Shown here: in pieces, positions 1 to 12,510 of the stretch | How the letters are laid out: every line of letters starts with the position of its first letter | Numbering within the stretch: position 1 is the stretch's first letter | Assembly: GCA_905331475.1 (NCBI GenBank) | Contig: CAJNYU010002702.1 | Coordinates: 248,001-312,000 of the forward strand | DNA length: 64,000 nucleotides | Source of the DNA: Rotaria socialis | Taxonomy: Eukaryota > Rotifera > Eurotatoria > Philodinida > Philodinidae | Reading direction: 5' to 3' | Translations under genes and position numbers: made by a program | The notes under the pieces: model-generated | Told to the model about the DNA's origin: nothing | Database searches by the model: none | The model's input: the letters and a program-made list of their open reading frames with translations, nothing else

Positions 1-194
1 AAACGTCATGCAGAAAAACAGTTTATACTTTATCAAATTATGATAAAAATCATTGTAAATAGGTATTTTTTAAATTTATTACATATATTAAAAATAAATC
101 AAATGCATACGAGCATACACACATCGAAATTTTTTGATCATTTTGCTTTATTACAATAATCACTTCAACTAATAAAGAAATAAAGATGGCTCAT

Positions 195-2947
195 CTATTT
201 TTTTTCACCTTTTAATGCTGTATTTTCATCTCGAACTTTTTTGTATTCACCGATTAATGTTTCTAAATTTGTAGTCATATTTTTTTGTGATTCAACTTCG
301 ATCTAAATTTTTTGAAAAATAAATTTATTAAATTATTTTTAAAAGAGAAAAAAAAACAATTTACTTGATCTTCTAATTCGCGAATTTCTCTAATAATAAC
401 GCCGATATCTTCGACAATTTTGTATATAGTATCACAATCAGAATGGAAAGCAACTAACATTTTATAAGAACGTCGAGCACATTCATCAGTTTTAGCATCC
501 TATTAAAAGAAATTTTGCATTCATTCAAATGTGATCTGTGTCTCGTGCACCATCAAAATAAAACAAGATTTTTACCTTAAATAATTGACTATCAGTTACT
601 TGAAATGTTCGCTCAAGTTTTTCTGTAAGTCGATTTAAATCTTTTTGTAGAACACGTGTTTCAATAATAGTTTTATTTATTTCTTCTTTTTGTTTATTTG
701 TGTTCGCGACTATTTCAAGTATTTGTTTTGTAAAAAATGACCGCGAATGATCATTTTTTGATATCGATGATTTATGTGTTTCATAATCATGTTGAAGACG
801 AATTAATTGTTCATCTTTTTCTTTGATATCACTCAATAATAAGCGTCCTTTAGCTTTCATATCATTGATTTCAGATAGTTTATCATTGAATTTCGCTAAA
901 CGATCATTAAGTGCTTGGAGAAGACTATCACGTTGTTCAATCAAATTTGAACGAACATCGACCCATTGAGTTTCAAGTGTTGTTATTTTTTTTTTTAATT
1001 TATCAATTGCATTCTATAAAGAGAAGCAACATTCAAATGAAACCTATTTCAATGTTTAAGCAAAATTTATCGTGACAAACTGAAAAAAGACAGGTTTTTC
1101 ATTAAATTTTTTACTCTAAATAGCTTATATATTTTTAGTTGAAGTTTCGAGTAAAAACGATCTGGAAAGGTTGTTAGAAATCGTTTGTATTAAAATTGAT
1201 GTACTTAAATATTTTACCTACACAATACTATTGTAAATAAGATTTCTTTATATTTCTAAGTAGGAACATAGAAATGCCGAAAAATCTCGCTCATGAATCA
1301 CAAATCAGTTTCTTTTATACCTGTAAACGTTCTGTTTCGGGATCGACTGATAATAAATAGGCAGCTGCTTGTTTTTTAACTGTCATATCTTTGTTGATAT
1401 TATCAATTTCTGTTTTTTTTTCGTCTGAAAATTGTTCATACTAAATTAAAATGAACAATAATAAAGAAAAAAACGCCTGTTTTTATTATATTTATTTACT
1501 TTTTTAATACTTTCTTCCAATTTTTGTAATTGTAATTCAAGTTGACGAATAAGCTCTTCATTCTCAGCAATCGAAGCTTTCAATCTTTCTAATTCTTCTG
1601 TATGATCAATGGTTCGTTTTGGATTTTCATCAAAGCCATTTGATTGTTGTTCATTAACATTTGTATGCATAAATCGAGATCGCGTTAATAATGAATCATC
1701 AAGCTTTTTTTTCATATCAGTACGATTTATATATTCATATTTAGCACCTATTGTATCACCATCATGAATTTGTCGACAAATTTCTTTTGAAAATTTATGT
1801 GTGGTTAATTGACCTGGAATCTAAAATAAACTTAAACGATATTTGTCAAAGAAAGACTTCGTGAGATAAAAGCAAACCAAAAAACTAGATTCTCGTTGTT
1901 TTTCTATCCAGCAAGATACTTGATTTTCATACATTAACGAATCAGCTAAATTTTGAAAATCGACTTGTGCAAACACGTATGAACTTGAATCTATTTATCA
2001 ATGTTGAATAAGATTTAAATGGCAACAATTAGTATTAAGTTTGTACCTGCTGATAATTTATTCTTTCCTTTAACAGGAGGCACATGAAGGCACGATACTT
2101 GAGTATGTTTTGTTGGTGTAAAACCCTAAATTAAATAACCGTTATAATATAGAGAAAAAAATTCACCACTCATATACTGATTTATGAGCAAATGATGCAG
2201 CTGGATGATGAACTGGAATGTGACAAAGATCAATGACAAGATCATGTGATATCCACGTTGATTCCGCTAACTGAGTCGTGATTTTGTTTGATAGAATTCG
2301 ATCAAGAGCATCCCAAGGATCTAAAAATTATTTTATATAAAAAGAATTTTAATTATTTGTTTCTTAATTAGGATTAAGCTGCAAATTAAAACTTAAATCT
2401 TTCATTTTTTCGGTATTGTGACTTTTGTTTTCTTCAGAAACCAAAAGAACAACCACACATGACTCTGCTTACCTAGTGTTGAAGATGCAATAGTGACGGT
2501 AGCCTCTCTTGGTACTTTTTCGATTAGAAAATTAAGTAGTTTTCTTGTTTCATTTTCATTGATACTCAAAAATGTTTGATAACCAATGTCACCTTTATAG
2601 CCATTAGACTACTAAATGTAATTTCTTTTATAAATCTCTATGACAAAATACGAATATTTGCCAACCTGACAAAGTTGTGCCAATTCACCGCAAACTTTAA
2701 ACCGTGTTGAAATATTTGGTGGTAAACGTGTAGGTAAATCTTTATTAGCCGTGATGAGTTGAAGACATTGTGAAACACAACCGAAAAGAGTATTCACATC
2801 AAATGTACTGACATTTTGAAGTGAATCGTCTACTTGACTATTGGAAATTTCACAGGTTTTTATGTAAAAAGTGTTCATAGGAGTAAAATTAACTTACCAT
2901 CCGATATCGCGTAAACTTCGAATTAAAATTCTATCAACTTCTTCCAT
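195..2947 (-). CDS. CCDC22: CCDC22 orthologue (CCC complex coiled-coil subunit)
   Basis: Eleven exons (coding order 2898-2947, 2666-2837, 2473-2608, 2178-2320, 2047-2125, 1878-1990, 1500-1820, 1321-1440, 576-1013, 365-499, 195-302) join in phase to 604 codons; human CCDC22 has 627 residues. The start [16 protein letters not shown] matches the family's N-terminal calponin-homology-like module, and the C-terminal half is coiled coil with the conserved blocks [35 protein letters not shown] and [19 protein letters not shown]. Known role: with CCDC93, COMMD proteins and the Retriever subunits it forms the Commander assembly that recycles membrane cargo from endosomes, and it affects COMMD1/NF-kB control. 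The exon 3 acceptor is the second of two adjacent AGs (ending at 2609), because the first would create a stop. The exon 6 donor is GTTTGC. The gene looks intact and ordinary. Confidence 0.93.
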
Positions 2948-4215
2948 GTTAATAAACAAATACACCAACGTTTATCTATGAGAGTGCAACCAAGATAAAA
3001 AGTAAAATAGTATGATGCTACTCAAAAATTAACTTGGGTGATAGAAAGAAACAAAATATTTATTGGACAACACGAAAACCAATAAAAACGCCACATGGGG
3101 AATTAAATTAAAATTTTAGCTAGAATCTTTCATCTATACTACTAAAGAAAAGAATTCAGTAAAACTTTAGATTCATTCTGAAAAAAAAGTTATAACCAAA
3201 TAATAAGGACTTTTTTTAAATTTGGACTTACAAGCACATGTGCAGATTGTGCGTATACCTTGAATAGCGAAAAGATACTGATTGATATCAATAACCACAC
3301 CAACGCACATATTCAAAAAAAGACCTTAGTCATTCTTGCGTTTAAATATTACACAAATTTTTAGCATCCTTTATTTTAACTTGAGTTTCATAATACTATT
3401 AATTTCATCTCTTTTTACTATGGAGCTTACAAATACGTACTCTCAAGATTCAACACTTTAAAATTCTGCTTTAGCTTACTAAATTCTTTGTCATTTGAGA
3501 TTTTTGGATCTTTGTTTGCTTACAGAAGATTTTCTTTCGAAAACACTACACTTAACTATGCTAAATATTCATATCTTTCAATTTTAAGCAAAAACGAAAC
3601 AAAATATTCGGTTCAAATTGAGAAAAAGAACTGCTCGGAATATCCTAAAAGATTTGCGAACTATTTAATGTGCATTCAATGAAAAACAAAGATTAAATCA
3701 AAATCTTTTATTTGTGAATTATTATATTTCGTCCATATTTTCATTTGATAGGACATTCAATTTCAATTAAGGCTTCTAACAAAATGCTAAAGGTTTTTAA
3801 TTTAGTAACATGTTGAAAAATTTTCCAAGCTGTGCGATTCAATTAGATGGTCAATATGATTTTTGCAAGTCATTTCTAAATTGCATATTGTTGAATGCAT
3901 TCTAGTTGTAGTTCAGATTATTTATATCTATATTCTTTGTTAAATCAATTAACTCAAATTCAAAGTCTCAACTCATTTTCAGTTTCTGATGGATCACTGT
4001 ATAGCGTACAGTTTATACTATAAGAAAAACAAACAAAAGAACAAACGATGAAATCAGTAAAGTGACATCTTTTTTAAAATCCCTCTTTATCTTCATTGTA
4101 ACTAACGTTGAATTGCATTGGCTATTTCATTTTTTTGTTCATTAAAAACTGCCCCAATCGTGTCATGTTACTGAACCAAATGAAATAGAGACTTTTCCAG
4201 AAAAAAAAGGAAAAT
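2948..4215. other. Shared upstream region of CCDC22 and TRAIP
   Basis: This 1.27 kb AT-rich stretch separates the divergent starts of CCDC22 and TRAIP. It probably holds both promoters and 5' UTRs. I see no convincing coding exon, RNA gene or repeat; the 64-codon frame at 3488-3682 has no recognisable content. Confidence 0.6.
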
Positions 4216-6620
4216 ATGAATATTGCTTGCACAATATGCTTGGATCGTTTTTTTCTTTCATCAATTATATCAGCGTCACCATGTGGTCATTTATTTCATG
4301 ATAAATGTTTGGATCGATGGCTTGTCGACGAACGAAAAAAAACTTGTCCACAATGTCGTACACCAATTACACCAAAACAAGTTTTAAAGTAAAAATTGTT
4401 TTGCCATTTGAAATCCTTTAGCATATAATGTTATTCTTGTAGAAAACTTTATTTAATGGAACCACTGTGTCAAACACAATTACCATCTAGTAGTCATGAT
4501 TCTTCTGATCTTTTAAATCAGCTGGATGCACAAGAGACAAAAATACTCGAATGCGAACAACGTTGTCGGAAAGCATTGAGTGATTTGCAAAAGGTAGGCA
4601 AATATGTGTGTGCATTTTTATATTACTATCATATACCGTTTTGATCAGAGTGAAGAAAGGCGACAGGCATTTGAAAATGATGCCGTTTCATTACGAAAAC
4701 AATTCAGTGAACAATCAAATAAACATCAGCGAACAATAAATGAACGAGATGCTAAAATTAATATGTTACTCGAACAATACAAGTGCAGTAGATTAACATT
4801 TCTTTTTACGAATGTATCCGATTCGATATTTCTCTTTTAGACATATTGATTTATCGAATAAAAAAGATGAACAAATAAAATCATTGCAAGCAAAACTAAC
4901 TGAGTATCGAAATATTGAGTTAATTTATAAAGGTAAATCATTTGTTATGTTGCTTTCTATCAAACAAAGCTACTTGATTTTCTTTTCAATTTTTTAAGGT
5001 CTTGCAAGTACTTTTAAAACAGAATTACAAAAAATGGTTGGCTCTTGTCAAACAATACAAGATAAAGACCGTGTCATGGAAGAATTAATACGTTATAATG
5101 TTATTCTTAAAGAGGAACATTGTAAAATGTCAGATGACAAACAAGATTTAATAAGAAATTTAGATCGGATAACTGCGCAATGTGAAAAAATGCAATTAGA
5201 AAAACGACAAGTTATTAAACGGTAATATTCATTTAAAAAGATGAAATGAATTTCTTGTTTATGAGAATTAAAGTGCAAAATAACTATTGAAAGAAAAATT
5301 ATGTTTAGTAATATCATAAATCAGGATAGAATCTATCGAAACATTGTGAAAAACCGTATACTATTGTGTAATTTGTCGAATAGAGAAAACTGCAATAGCC
5401 AAGAGATCTAAAACAAAAAACAAATTATACAGATTTACTCATGCAAGGTTTCATATTCACTAATTAGCTACTTTACATTTTGAAATTATCGGATATGATC
5501 CTTATGTCTAGACACACAGCTATTAAGCATTGATAAAAGAAAATTGAAACAATTACATTAGTCAATTATTAAATTATGTTAAAGTATTGTTCTTTCAGTA
5601 TTTCTAAAAAGAAATAAAATCGTTTTTAAACATGAAGTGATTGTGGCAGGCCACTTTTTTTCATGTGAATAAAAATCTTATTCAAGACAATATGCATAAG
5701 CTCAATGAGTTAGCCAATTGAAAACATTGGAAGCATTAGAATATGGTCTATGTTCTTTTCGTTGGAACTTTCAACAAAACATGAAGATGTTTCTTTTACC
5801 TTGAAATTAATTGAAATGTCTTTCAAAAAATACCTCTCAGAAAAAAGATTTCCATAATATCATACAAACCTATATTTATATAAATTATGTTTCAGTCAAC
5901 TATTTCAAAATTGATCTTTATAATTGATTAGAATTTAATTTAAGTAACGTTTTATAATTTAGACAATCGAATGCAACAGATAATTCTAAACAAGAATTAG
6001 CATCTGTTCGTCAACAACTAGAATCTTATCAATCTCGCATTAATCAATTAGAATCACTTTTGCTTCGTACTGCTTCGCCCGATACTCGTTCTCTAGTTCG
6101 ACGTGTTCTTCATGAAAGTCCATTCCCAGATAGTGTTACACAAAAAGTTCGCGTACGACTGGATGAACCTTCAAAATCAAATCCTATTCCTTTGACTGAT
6201 GATGAAAGTTCAAAAGATGATGAAATCGATTCAAATATGATCGATCTTACTAATGTTCCCGAACAATCTTCATCACTACCATTTTCTACACAACAATTCT
6301 CAACAGCAACATCAGCTATTGATATTCTGCATTCAATCATACAGGAAACATCATCAAGTCTTGATTTGCCAACAATGAAAAAAATGAAAGTCAGAAAATT
6401 AGATGATGATGTTGAAGAAAACGATGATTATCTTGTTCGTCCATTCGTACGAAATGAAAATAATTTTCAAAGATCTTTTAATAAATTTGGTGGACACTCA
6501 ATACCAATTACTCGACGTATTAGTAGTACAACATTCAAATCAAAACCTAAATCAACTAAATTGAAACGTATTCCAACAAAAAATAATCACAAAATTACAA
6601 CATTCTTTGATTTAAATTGA
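4216..6620 (+). CDS. TRAIP: TRAIP-type RING E3 ubiquitin ligase
   Basis: Exons 4216-4388, 4443-4593, 4649-4782, 4841-4932, 4999-5221 and 5963-6620 join in phase to a 476-residue protein, close to human TRAIP (469). The N-terminus is a C3H2C3 RING: C5, C8, C23, H25, H28, C31, C44, C47. A long coiled coil follows, with a block KMVGSCQTIQDKDRVMEELI that aligns with the conserved TRAIP region. The last nine residues, KITTFFDLN, resemble a PCNA-binding PIP box (I-x-x-F-F), as at the TRAIP C-terminus. Known role: nuclear E3 ligase at replication forks that ubiquitinates the CMG helicase at stalled or converging forks. The 741-bp intron 5 is long for this locus. The gene ends 86 bp from the convergent coiled-coil gene. 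Confidence 0.9.
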
Positions 6621-6706
6621 TTATATTTATTTATTTTGTCTCTTTCTCTCGCTCTCGTTTTTTCGTATACAATATAAAGTTTAAACAAAGAACCAAAAAA
6701 AGATAA

Positions 6707-7458
6707 TCAAAGCAAAAAAACAATTTGTTTTTGTAATTCTTTTTCTTCTTTTTCTTGTTTGGCAGCTACTAAGCGATTATACATTTGTATTTCGTATTGA
6801 AGGCGCTTTAAATGGTCAATTGTCATATCCTGGTCGTCATCGTCTATTTCGACTTTTTTTTCTTCATTTATTTTCTTCTCGGACACAATTTTTTGTTGCA
6901 GTTGTTTAAAATTAATTTGATAATCACAAAGATGAGAATTCATTTTTCTTAAGTAATATTTCAATCGTTGAATATCTTCTTTATATTGATGATTGAGTAG
7001 AACAGATAAACGCAGTTGTTCATTTAATTTTTTATTTTCTTCGTATAGTCGTATTGATTGTTGATGTTCAAACAACAGTTTATGATAACGACGAATACAT
7101 TCTTGACATTCTTTTTGTTTTCTATAATTTTCTTGAAGAACAGAAACATTGCCATTATGACTGAATTTTTTATCGGTAAAAAGTAATCCGGATGGTTGTG
7201 TCATTTCATAGATTGTAAATGTATCACGATGTTCACGATTTGCAGTTTCTGGCGGTGACAAGAATACGGAGTCTAATTAAAAATAAGTTTAATTTCGTTG
7301 TTAATAAAACAAAAGAATTATTTACTATAATCATCATTGGAATCTAAAAATTCATCAGGTTGATTTATTAGTGGTGCGGGTATTGGTGAATAACCATAAG
7401 ATTTAAGTTTATTTTTGACATGATCTGAAAGTTGAATAACTTGTTCGTGGCGCTGCAT
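6707..7458 (-). CDS. Small coiled-coil protein, not recognised
   Basis: Two exons (7326-7458, 6707-7272) give 232 residues. The N-terminal ~95 residues are low in predicted helix and contain short Pro/Ser-rich parts. Residues ~95-232 form a strongly charged coiled coil (Glu, Lys, Gln, Leu) with an acidic patch EIDDDDQD. No catalytic motif, signal peptide or membrane segment is visible. The first in-frame ATG is used, and the intron splice restores frame exactly. It sits tail-to-tail with TRAIP, 86 bp apart, so 3' UTRs probably overlap. A cytoskeletal or centrosomal scaffold would fit the composition, but I do not recognise the family. Confidence 0.72.
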
Positions 7459-7797
7459 TTTATTCTAATTGCTACAATGAATTGTAGTTGATAGAGTTTG
7501 CTTTTTCATTTATATTAGTTCAAGAATGAAAGAGAAAATGTAGGAAATCAACCTTTTCTCTTTTCCCCCGCTCATTTTCTCTCTCTTTTCTTATTCTGAA
7601 TAGCATCAGATCTTCAACACACCAAGAAGTTTTCTAATTTAACTCTTCCTTTTTTTTCCTTTTTTTTCCACTCTATTCTTTTAGTTAGTTTTAACAGCAC
7701 CCTAATTTCTGAACGACACGATTTCTATGCAAAAACAATATTGCATGTGTTTGCTTCAAAAATTTGAGTGTTTTTGAGCATAAACTTGGTTGAATTA
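7459..7797. other. Intergenic, no gene seen
   Basis: This is pyrimidine-rich DNA (runs of ctctt/tttcc at 7550-7680) upstream of the coiled-coil gene and adjoining the inverted-repeat element. It is probably promoter/5' UTR of the minus-strand gene. Nothing else is visible. Confidence 0.5.
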
Positions 7798-8044
7798 ATG
7801 GGCGACCCATACAAATTGCCCTGCTAGTATTTTTGAATTTTCTCGTCTTTCTTGAACACGATCGGAGTGTCTTTTTTACCAAAGGATTCCCCGTTCAATT
7901 CTCTACAAAAATATATTGACTATTTTACTTCAAAATCCAAAGATACAAAATACGATAGGTAACTGTGAGAAGGACCAAAATGTACGAAAACAATAAACGT
8001 CGATAAATTGAACCGCAGATTTTTAGGGTATTATCTGCTCAAAG

Positions 8045-8275
8045 TTTGTAAGCACACTCTAAAAAGTCAAGACGTATGTAGTGTACATGCAAGACGTTTC
8101 GTGCGCTAAAACAAGACGCTTTGTCTTCTTTCTGATTGGTTTATATCTAACTCGATAAGACGCTTCAAGCGCCAACGGATGACTGATTTAGACACTCGAG
8201 CGTCTTAATCGATCCTGGTCGGAGTATTTAAACCAATGTTTTTAAGCGTCTTACAGCAGTCTTTTTTAGACGCTT
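8045..8275. repeat. Cluster of AGACGCTT / AAGCGTCTT octamers
   Basis: Between the outer left TIR and the fold-back, variants of agacgctt and its complement occur at ~8069, 8089, 8113, 8157, 8200, 8238 and 8268, in both orientations (for example aagacgcttcaagcg). The last copy forms the tip of the fold-back arm. This is a dense array of short inverted motifs, possibly sub-terminal binding sites for a transposase; that role is inference. Confidence 0.5.
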
Positions 8276-8629
8276 CTATCAATCTATGGTTCACTAATTC
8301 AAGAATTCATATTTTTATGTGAACATTAGATATTAGAAAAAATATTTTCAATGAAATAATTTTTTTACACTTTACTTCAGGTAAAATTATATTTAAAAAC
8401 TAGAGAAATTATTATAAAATTTTTTATATATATTTTTTGATATTTAATGAAATTCCTCGAAGGTGATATTCTTGTGGAATAAAATATTATCGTCTAGTTT
8501 TTAAATATAATTTTAACTCAAGTAGAGTGTAAAAAAATTATTTCATTGAAAATATTTATTCTAATATCTAATGTTCATATAAAAACATGAATTCTTGAAT
8601 TAGTGAACCATAGATTGATAGAATCGTCT
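8268..8629. repeat. Nested fold-back (MITE-like) element
   Basis: The arm 8268-8403 and the arm 8494-8629 are reverse complements over about 136 bp with roughly eight mismatches, separated by a 90-bp AT-rich loop. The tips are AGACG(C/A)TTCTATC. It has no coding capacity. The two arms would form a very stable hairpin in single-stranded DNA or RNA. No clear target duplication is visible. Confidence 0.8.
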
Positions 8630-8812
8630 GGGAAAACTCATGCAACACAAGTCTAAAACGAAAAAAAATAAAAGTCTTAAATATATTTTTGAAATATACA
8701 ATCGTAAAATATAACTGTAATCAGTTATTTTTGATGATTTTTCTATCATCTAGAAAACAAATAAAAAACTTGAAAATATATTAGAAATAAATAAAAAAGA
8801 AATTTTGGTAAA

Positions 8813-9031
8813 ATGGGTCGCATATTTTTAAAGCCTCTTCACTTCAGATATCGAATCAAGAGATACGGATCTCTTCAAAACCACGAATATCCTCAATTCA
8901 AGTTAAAATGTGAAGTAGTTCACGGCAGAAAAGTCATCGGAAAAACTAGTTCTGGAAAGAGTGAAATCCTAAGTATTTACAAGAAATCGAATAAGACTCT
9001 TTGTTTCACATCCGAAAGTAGATTCTCATAG
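8813..9031 (+). CDS. Short hypothetical ORF inside the TIR element
   Basis: A 72-codon frame opening with ATG, basic, containing GKTSSGKSE, which only superficially recalls a P-loop. It lies between the fold-back and the right TIR. I recognise no family. It may be a chance frame or the remnant of an element protein. Confidence 0.2.
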   Translation: MGRIFLKPLHFRYRIKRYGSLQNHEYPQFKLKCEVVHGRKVIGKTSSGKSEILSIYKKSNKTLCFTSESRFS

Positions 9032-9668
9032 CTACGAAAGAAAGTAAAAAAATTGATCTATTGGTCAATAGCTATAACAATTTTTCAAAAAACGACGATT
9101 TTTTCATCAATAATGTAAGCCTCTCAATAAAACAAGTGAAGCTTAGTCAAAGTGAATGCATTCGAGCACATTTTTTTAATTTATATTGAAAACCAATATT
9201 CTATCATTACTTTTGAATATTTAAGGTTTGAAAAAAGCATTATTTTGTTCAATCGTGTAAAAACAGGCACACATCGTTGTTATTTTTCACTTGATTGCTG
9301 TGAAGCTAATGTTTGTGACGGATATTTAGATTAAAATGGCTTTTGCTTTACATCACGAGATAGAGTGCATTTGAAACTACATAAAATATACTGAAATCGT
9401 CTTTTGATGCTTGTGAACGCATTCGAAAAAATGTAGCTCGATGAGAGAAAATATCTAAAAAGTGAAATTATTTTTTCGTACATTTTGGTGCTTCTCACAA
9501 TTACCTGTCGTATTTTGTATCTTTGGATTTTGAAGTAAAATAGTCAATATATTTTTGTAGAGAATTGAACGGGGAATCCTTTGGTAAAAAAGACACTCCG
9601 ATCGTGTTCAAGAAAGACGAGAAAATTCAAAAATACTAACAGGGCAATTTTTATGGACTGCCCGTAAC

Positions 9669-10764
9669 ATTACTTCTTGGTATCTAAGAATCTTCTGTGG
9701 CATGTCAAAATTGAGTACATATTAGTTTTTAAGGTAAATTTTAATTTAGTGATGTTTCTCAGCAAGCATTCTAATTAACAATTTCAAATTAAGAGTCTTT
9801 TTTTACTGTCAAAATGGATTGTTTTAAAGAGCAAGTCAACTATAATATACATTTATAGTTTTGAGAAATTAATAATAGAATTTGGAATTTTAGCTTGATT
9901 AAATTATTTATTAAAAGAACTTCTCACGTGACTATTTTAGAAAAATATATAGTCTAATAAATCATTCAGTTTATTTTATACTTCTTGACTTCAGAGCAAA
10001 TGCGTAATGATCAGCGACTACATTGATTTATTTAAATACTTATTTCAGGTTTTAAAAGTATTAGAATAAAGTAATTCGCTTAATACTACTTTTGAATGTA
10101 ATTCAATATTTGCTTGTTCTATTACAAAAATCATTCGACATACGTCGCCATTTGTGATAATTAAAATGAGTATAATAATACTATGTATGAAAACGGATCT
10201 ATTCTTACCAAAACAAAACGGTATAGTTAACTTGTATATAATTCATTCTAATATGTTTCTCTGACAAAATATTTTCATATTTTAGTAAGCTTAAATCAAC
10301 ATTATGAAAAAAGAAGTTCTTCTTCTCTTAAGCTTCTTTTCAGTAAATATCATTAAGATAATTAACGAGCATTATACATTCAAATAAATAATACTGGCGT
10401 AGCACAAAATAAACAGTCATTAATCAATGCAAAGAAAACGTACAGCAATTCATAGGTTTTTTGTATCGATTGAAATATTACTTCGTAAAACAATTTTGAG
10501 TCGTTTCTTTGTAATTACCAATCAGTAGAATTGAATTCATTTAATACTTTAATGGCATTCACTCAATGATTTCAAGCTTAAAACGTAGGTTAGGTCATCA
10601 AATGCATAAGCTGCAATTGGGGAATAACAGCAATCATGATAGAATTACCGTTTGTAGGCTACTTCAACCTCACAGTTAGCTTTGAAATAAGCGTTTAAAG
10701 TAATTCTTTCTAAATCGAAACCAAAGGACACCTATGAATAGCTGAACGAAATATTAATGCCAAT
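9669..10764. other. Intergenic, no gene seen
   Basis: AT-rich single-copy-looking DNA between the TIR element and the duplicated segment upstream of cytochrome b5. No exon, RNA gene or repeat could be supported. Confidence 0.5.
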
Positions 10765-12015
10765 AGGTTGCTCGGAAAAATCATTTGATGTACCATATTC
10801 TGGATATTATCTAGTACATTGCACCTGATGAGAATGGCAAAGATGGAGAGAGAAAAGTGCGAAAGAACTGTTGAATAAGAATTCTTTATTAATTTTCACA
10901 TAATGTCACATAAATGTTAGAATCTTGAAAAATGCAATATCGTCAGATACTTCATTCTCGCATTCATGAAAATCAAGAAATATGTAAACATGAATGTATG
11001 AGTATAAAAAATATTTGAGAAAAAGCATCACTTTAATTTTCATGAACAGACGAGCTATCAGGAAACTGATCTTCAAATTTAACCGTCCAAAGCAATGATG
11101 ATGACGTTGATAAATCCTCTATCGATAACCAATTCCCATGGTTCATTAATGTCTAGATTTTTATTTTACATTCTAGAAAAGTATTTTCATTAGAATTGTT
11201 TTTCTTCACTGATAAAATCGATATCATTTTTAGAACATCTGATTATATTATATGTGCTCGCAAAAATCATTCAGTTCTATTTTGATAGGATATCTTATCA
11301 AAAATATTCTAGCTGATTCTGCGAATAATAGATCGAAACCGACAGTGAGCGACATCTATTCATAATTGTCTATTTTTGCGCATTTATTGACCATAAAAGT
11401 ATTTTGCGTTAGGTAATATAAATACTCAACGGATTTATTAATAGATATTCTACAAAAAGCGTATCTTCATATTCAAGCATTGGCTCAGTATTATTGACAA
11501 ACGACATTAATTGTTTTTGGTGTGGCACAAATGACATCATTATGGCTGCCAACAGACAGAGACCGCCTTTTTTTTCTTATAACATACGAAGATACCATGT
11601 TGATCTCTGATCAATTCTATATTTCATTGTTTCAGATCAATTGGTTGATTTTTTTGGAACAGTTTATTAGTTGTCTGAACAAATGTCTTCTGCCGATAAT
11701 AAGGTACTTACATTATCTGAAGTTCGAGAACTAGCTGACGACAAGAATAAATGCATAATAATCATCGATAATAACGTTTATGATATAACAAGATTTCTTG
11801 AAGAGGTTTGTAATTATTGAATTTTAATTAAAAACATATTGTCTTGGATATTTTTAAGCACCCGGGTGGTGAAGAAGTTTTAAAAGAACAACATGGCAGA
11901 GATGCAACAAATGCATTCGAAGATGTTGGTCATAGTTCCGATGCACGTGAACAAATGAAGGCATATAAAATTGCTAAACTCGATTCTGTAAGCTAATTCA
12001 TCATCTGGATGCTAT
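10765..12015 (+). repeat. Inverted duplication, arm A (contains cytochrome b5 exons 1-2)
   Basis: This segment is matched in reverse complement by 33245-33995. Homology covers the promoter-proximal block (~11340-11600), exon 1, intron 1, exon 2 and about 30 bp of intron 2, then stops. A further upstream block (~10765-10870) also matches 33890-33995. The ~470 bp between these blocks (10870-11335) is absent from the other arm, so one copy gained or lost it. Confidence 0.8.
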
Positions 12016-12290
12016 TCATTTATGCCATTCGTTTTTTGTTTGCATTTAGAATGATGCTAAAAGATCGGTAAAATATTTCTAATTATTAAAAAATTTAATA
12101 ATTTAATTTTCTTTAGCGTCCTACTGTAGTTGATAATTCGAAAGGTGATACACGCGGTAGTAGTGATGAATCAGGTTCATCGTGGACTAAATGGATAATA
12201 CCACTTGTGATAGCTGTAGCAGCTGCAGCTATTTTTAAATTGCTATCTAAATCTGGACAAGATATCAGTCAACCACCAACTGCTATTTAA
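11683..12290 (+). CDS. CYB5: Cytochrome b5, tail-anchored
   Basis: Exons 11683-11805, 11859-11987 and 12117-12290 give 141 residues. The heme-binding core is clear: HPGG at residues 42-45 and the second axial histidine at H66 (DVGHS), the usual 24-residue spacing. The C-terminus has a hydrophobic anchor ([15 protein letters not shown]) followed by a short polar tail, typical for insertion into the ER or outer mitochondrial membrane. Role: one-electron carrier to desaturases, hydroxylases and P450s. A possible 19-nt exon at 12049-12067 was left out because it would break the frame. A truncated inverted second copy lies at 33.3-33.6 kb. Confidence 0.93.
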
Positions 12291-12510
12291 AGTCTTCCTT
12301 TCTTATTACCTTCTGTCTGCTATTCACAGTTCTATTTGATAAAGAATAAAAACAGAAAAGAAAAGCTAAACTATGAATATCAATATTCATAAACTTTTTC
12401 AAGCTCGATAATTTTTCTTCTAGATATATAATCTTGTTTTTATAATTATCTCATTGTATTTATTATTTATCTTGTGGCAAAAAAATACTATCAAATAATT
12501 TTGCAACACG

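Larger units (their letters stand above)
7798..9668. mobile_element. Terminal-inverted-repeat DNA element (~1.87 kb)
   Basis: The sequence at ~7800-7990 recurs as a near-identical reverse complement at ~9469-9667 (about 190 bp, only a handful of differences), giving long terminal inverted repeats. The outer ends read TGGGC and, on the other side, GCCCG, each next to TAA (left ...gaatTAA, right TAAcatt...). A 3-bp TAA target duplication and G-rich ends would fit PIF/Harbinger-like elements, but the TSD is too short to be decisive. No transposase is present; the only notable internal frame is a 72-codon ORF at 8813-9031. It is therefore non-autonomous, and it carries a nested fold-back element in its middle. 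The high TIR identity suggests recent insertion or gene conversion between the arms. Confidence 0.7.

Noticed and set aside
12049-12067. 19-nt exon in cytochrome b5
   Set aside because: It has plausible AG and GT borders, but 19 nt would break the frame; direct splicing from 11987 to 12117 keeps it.
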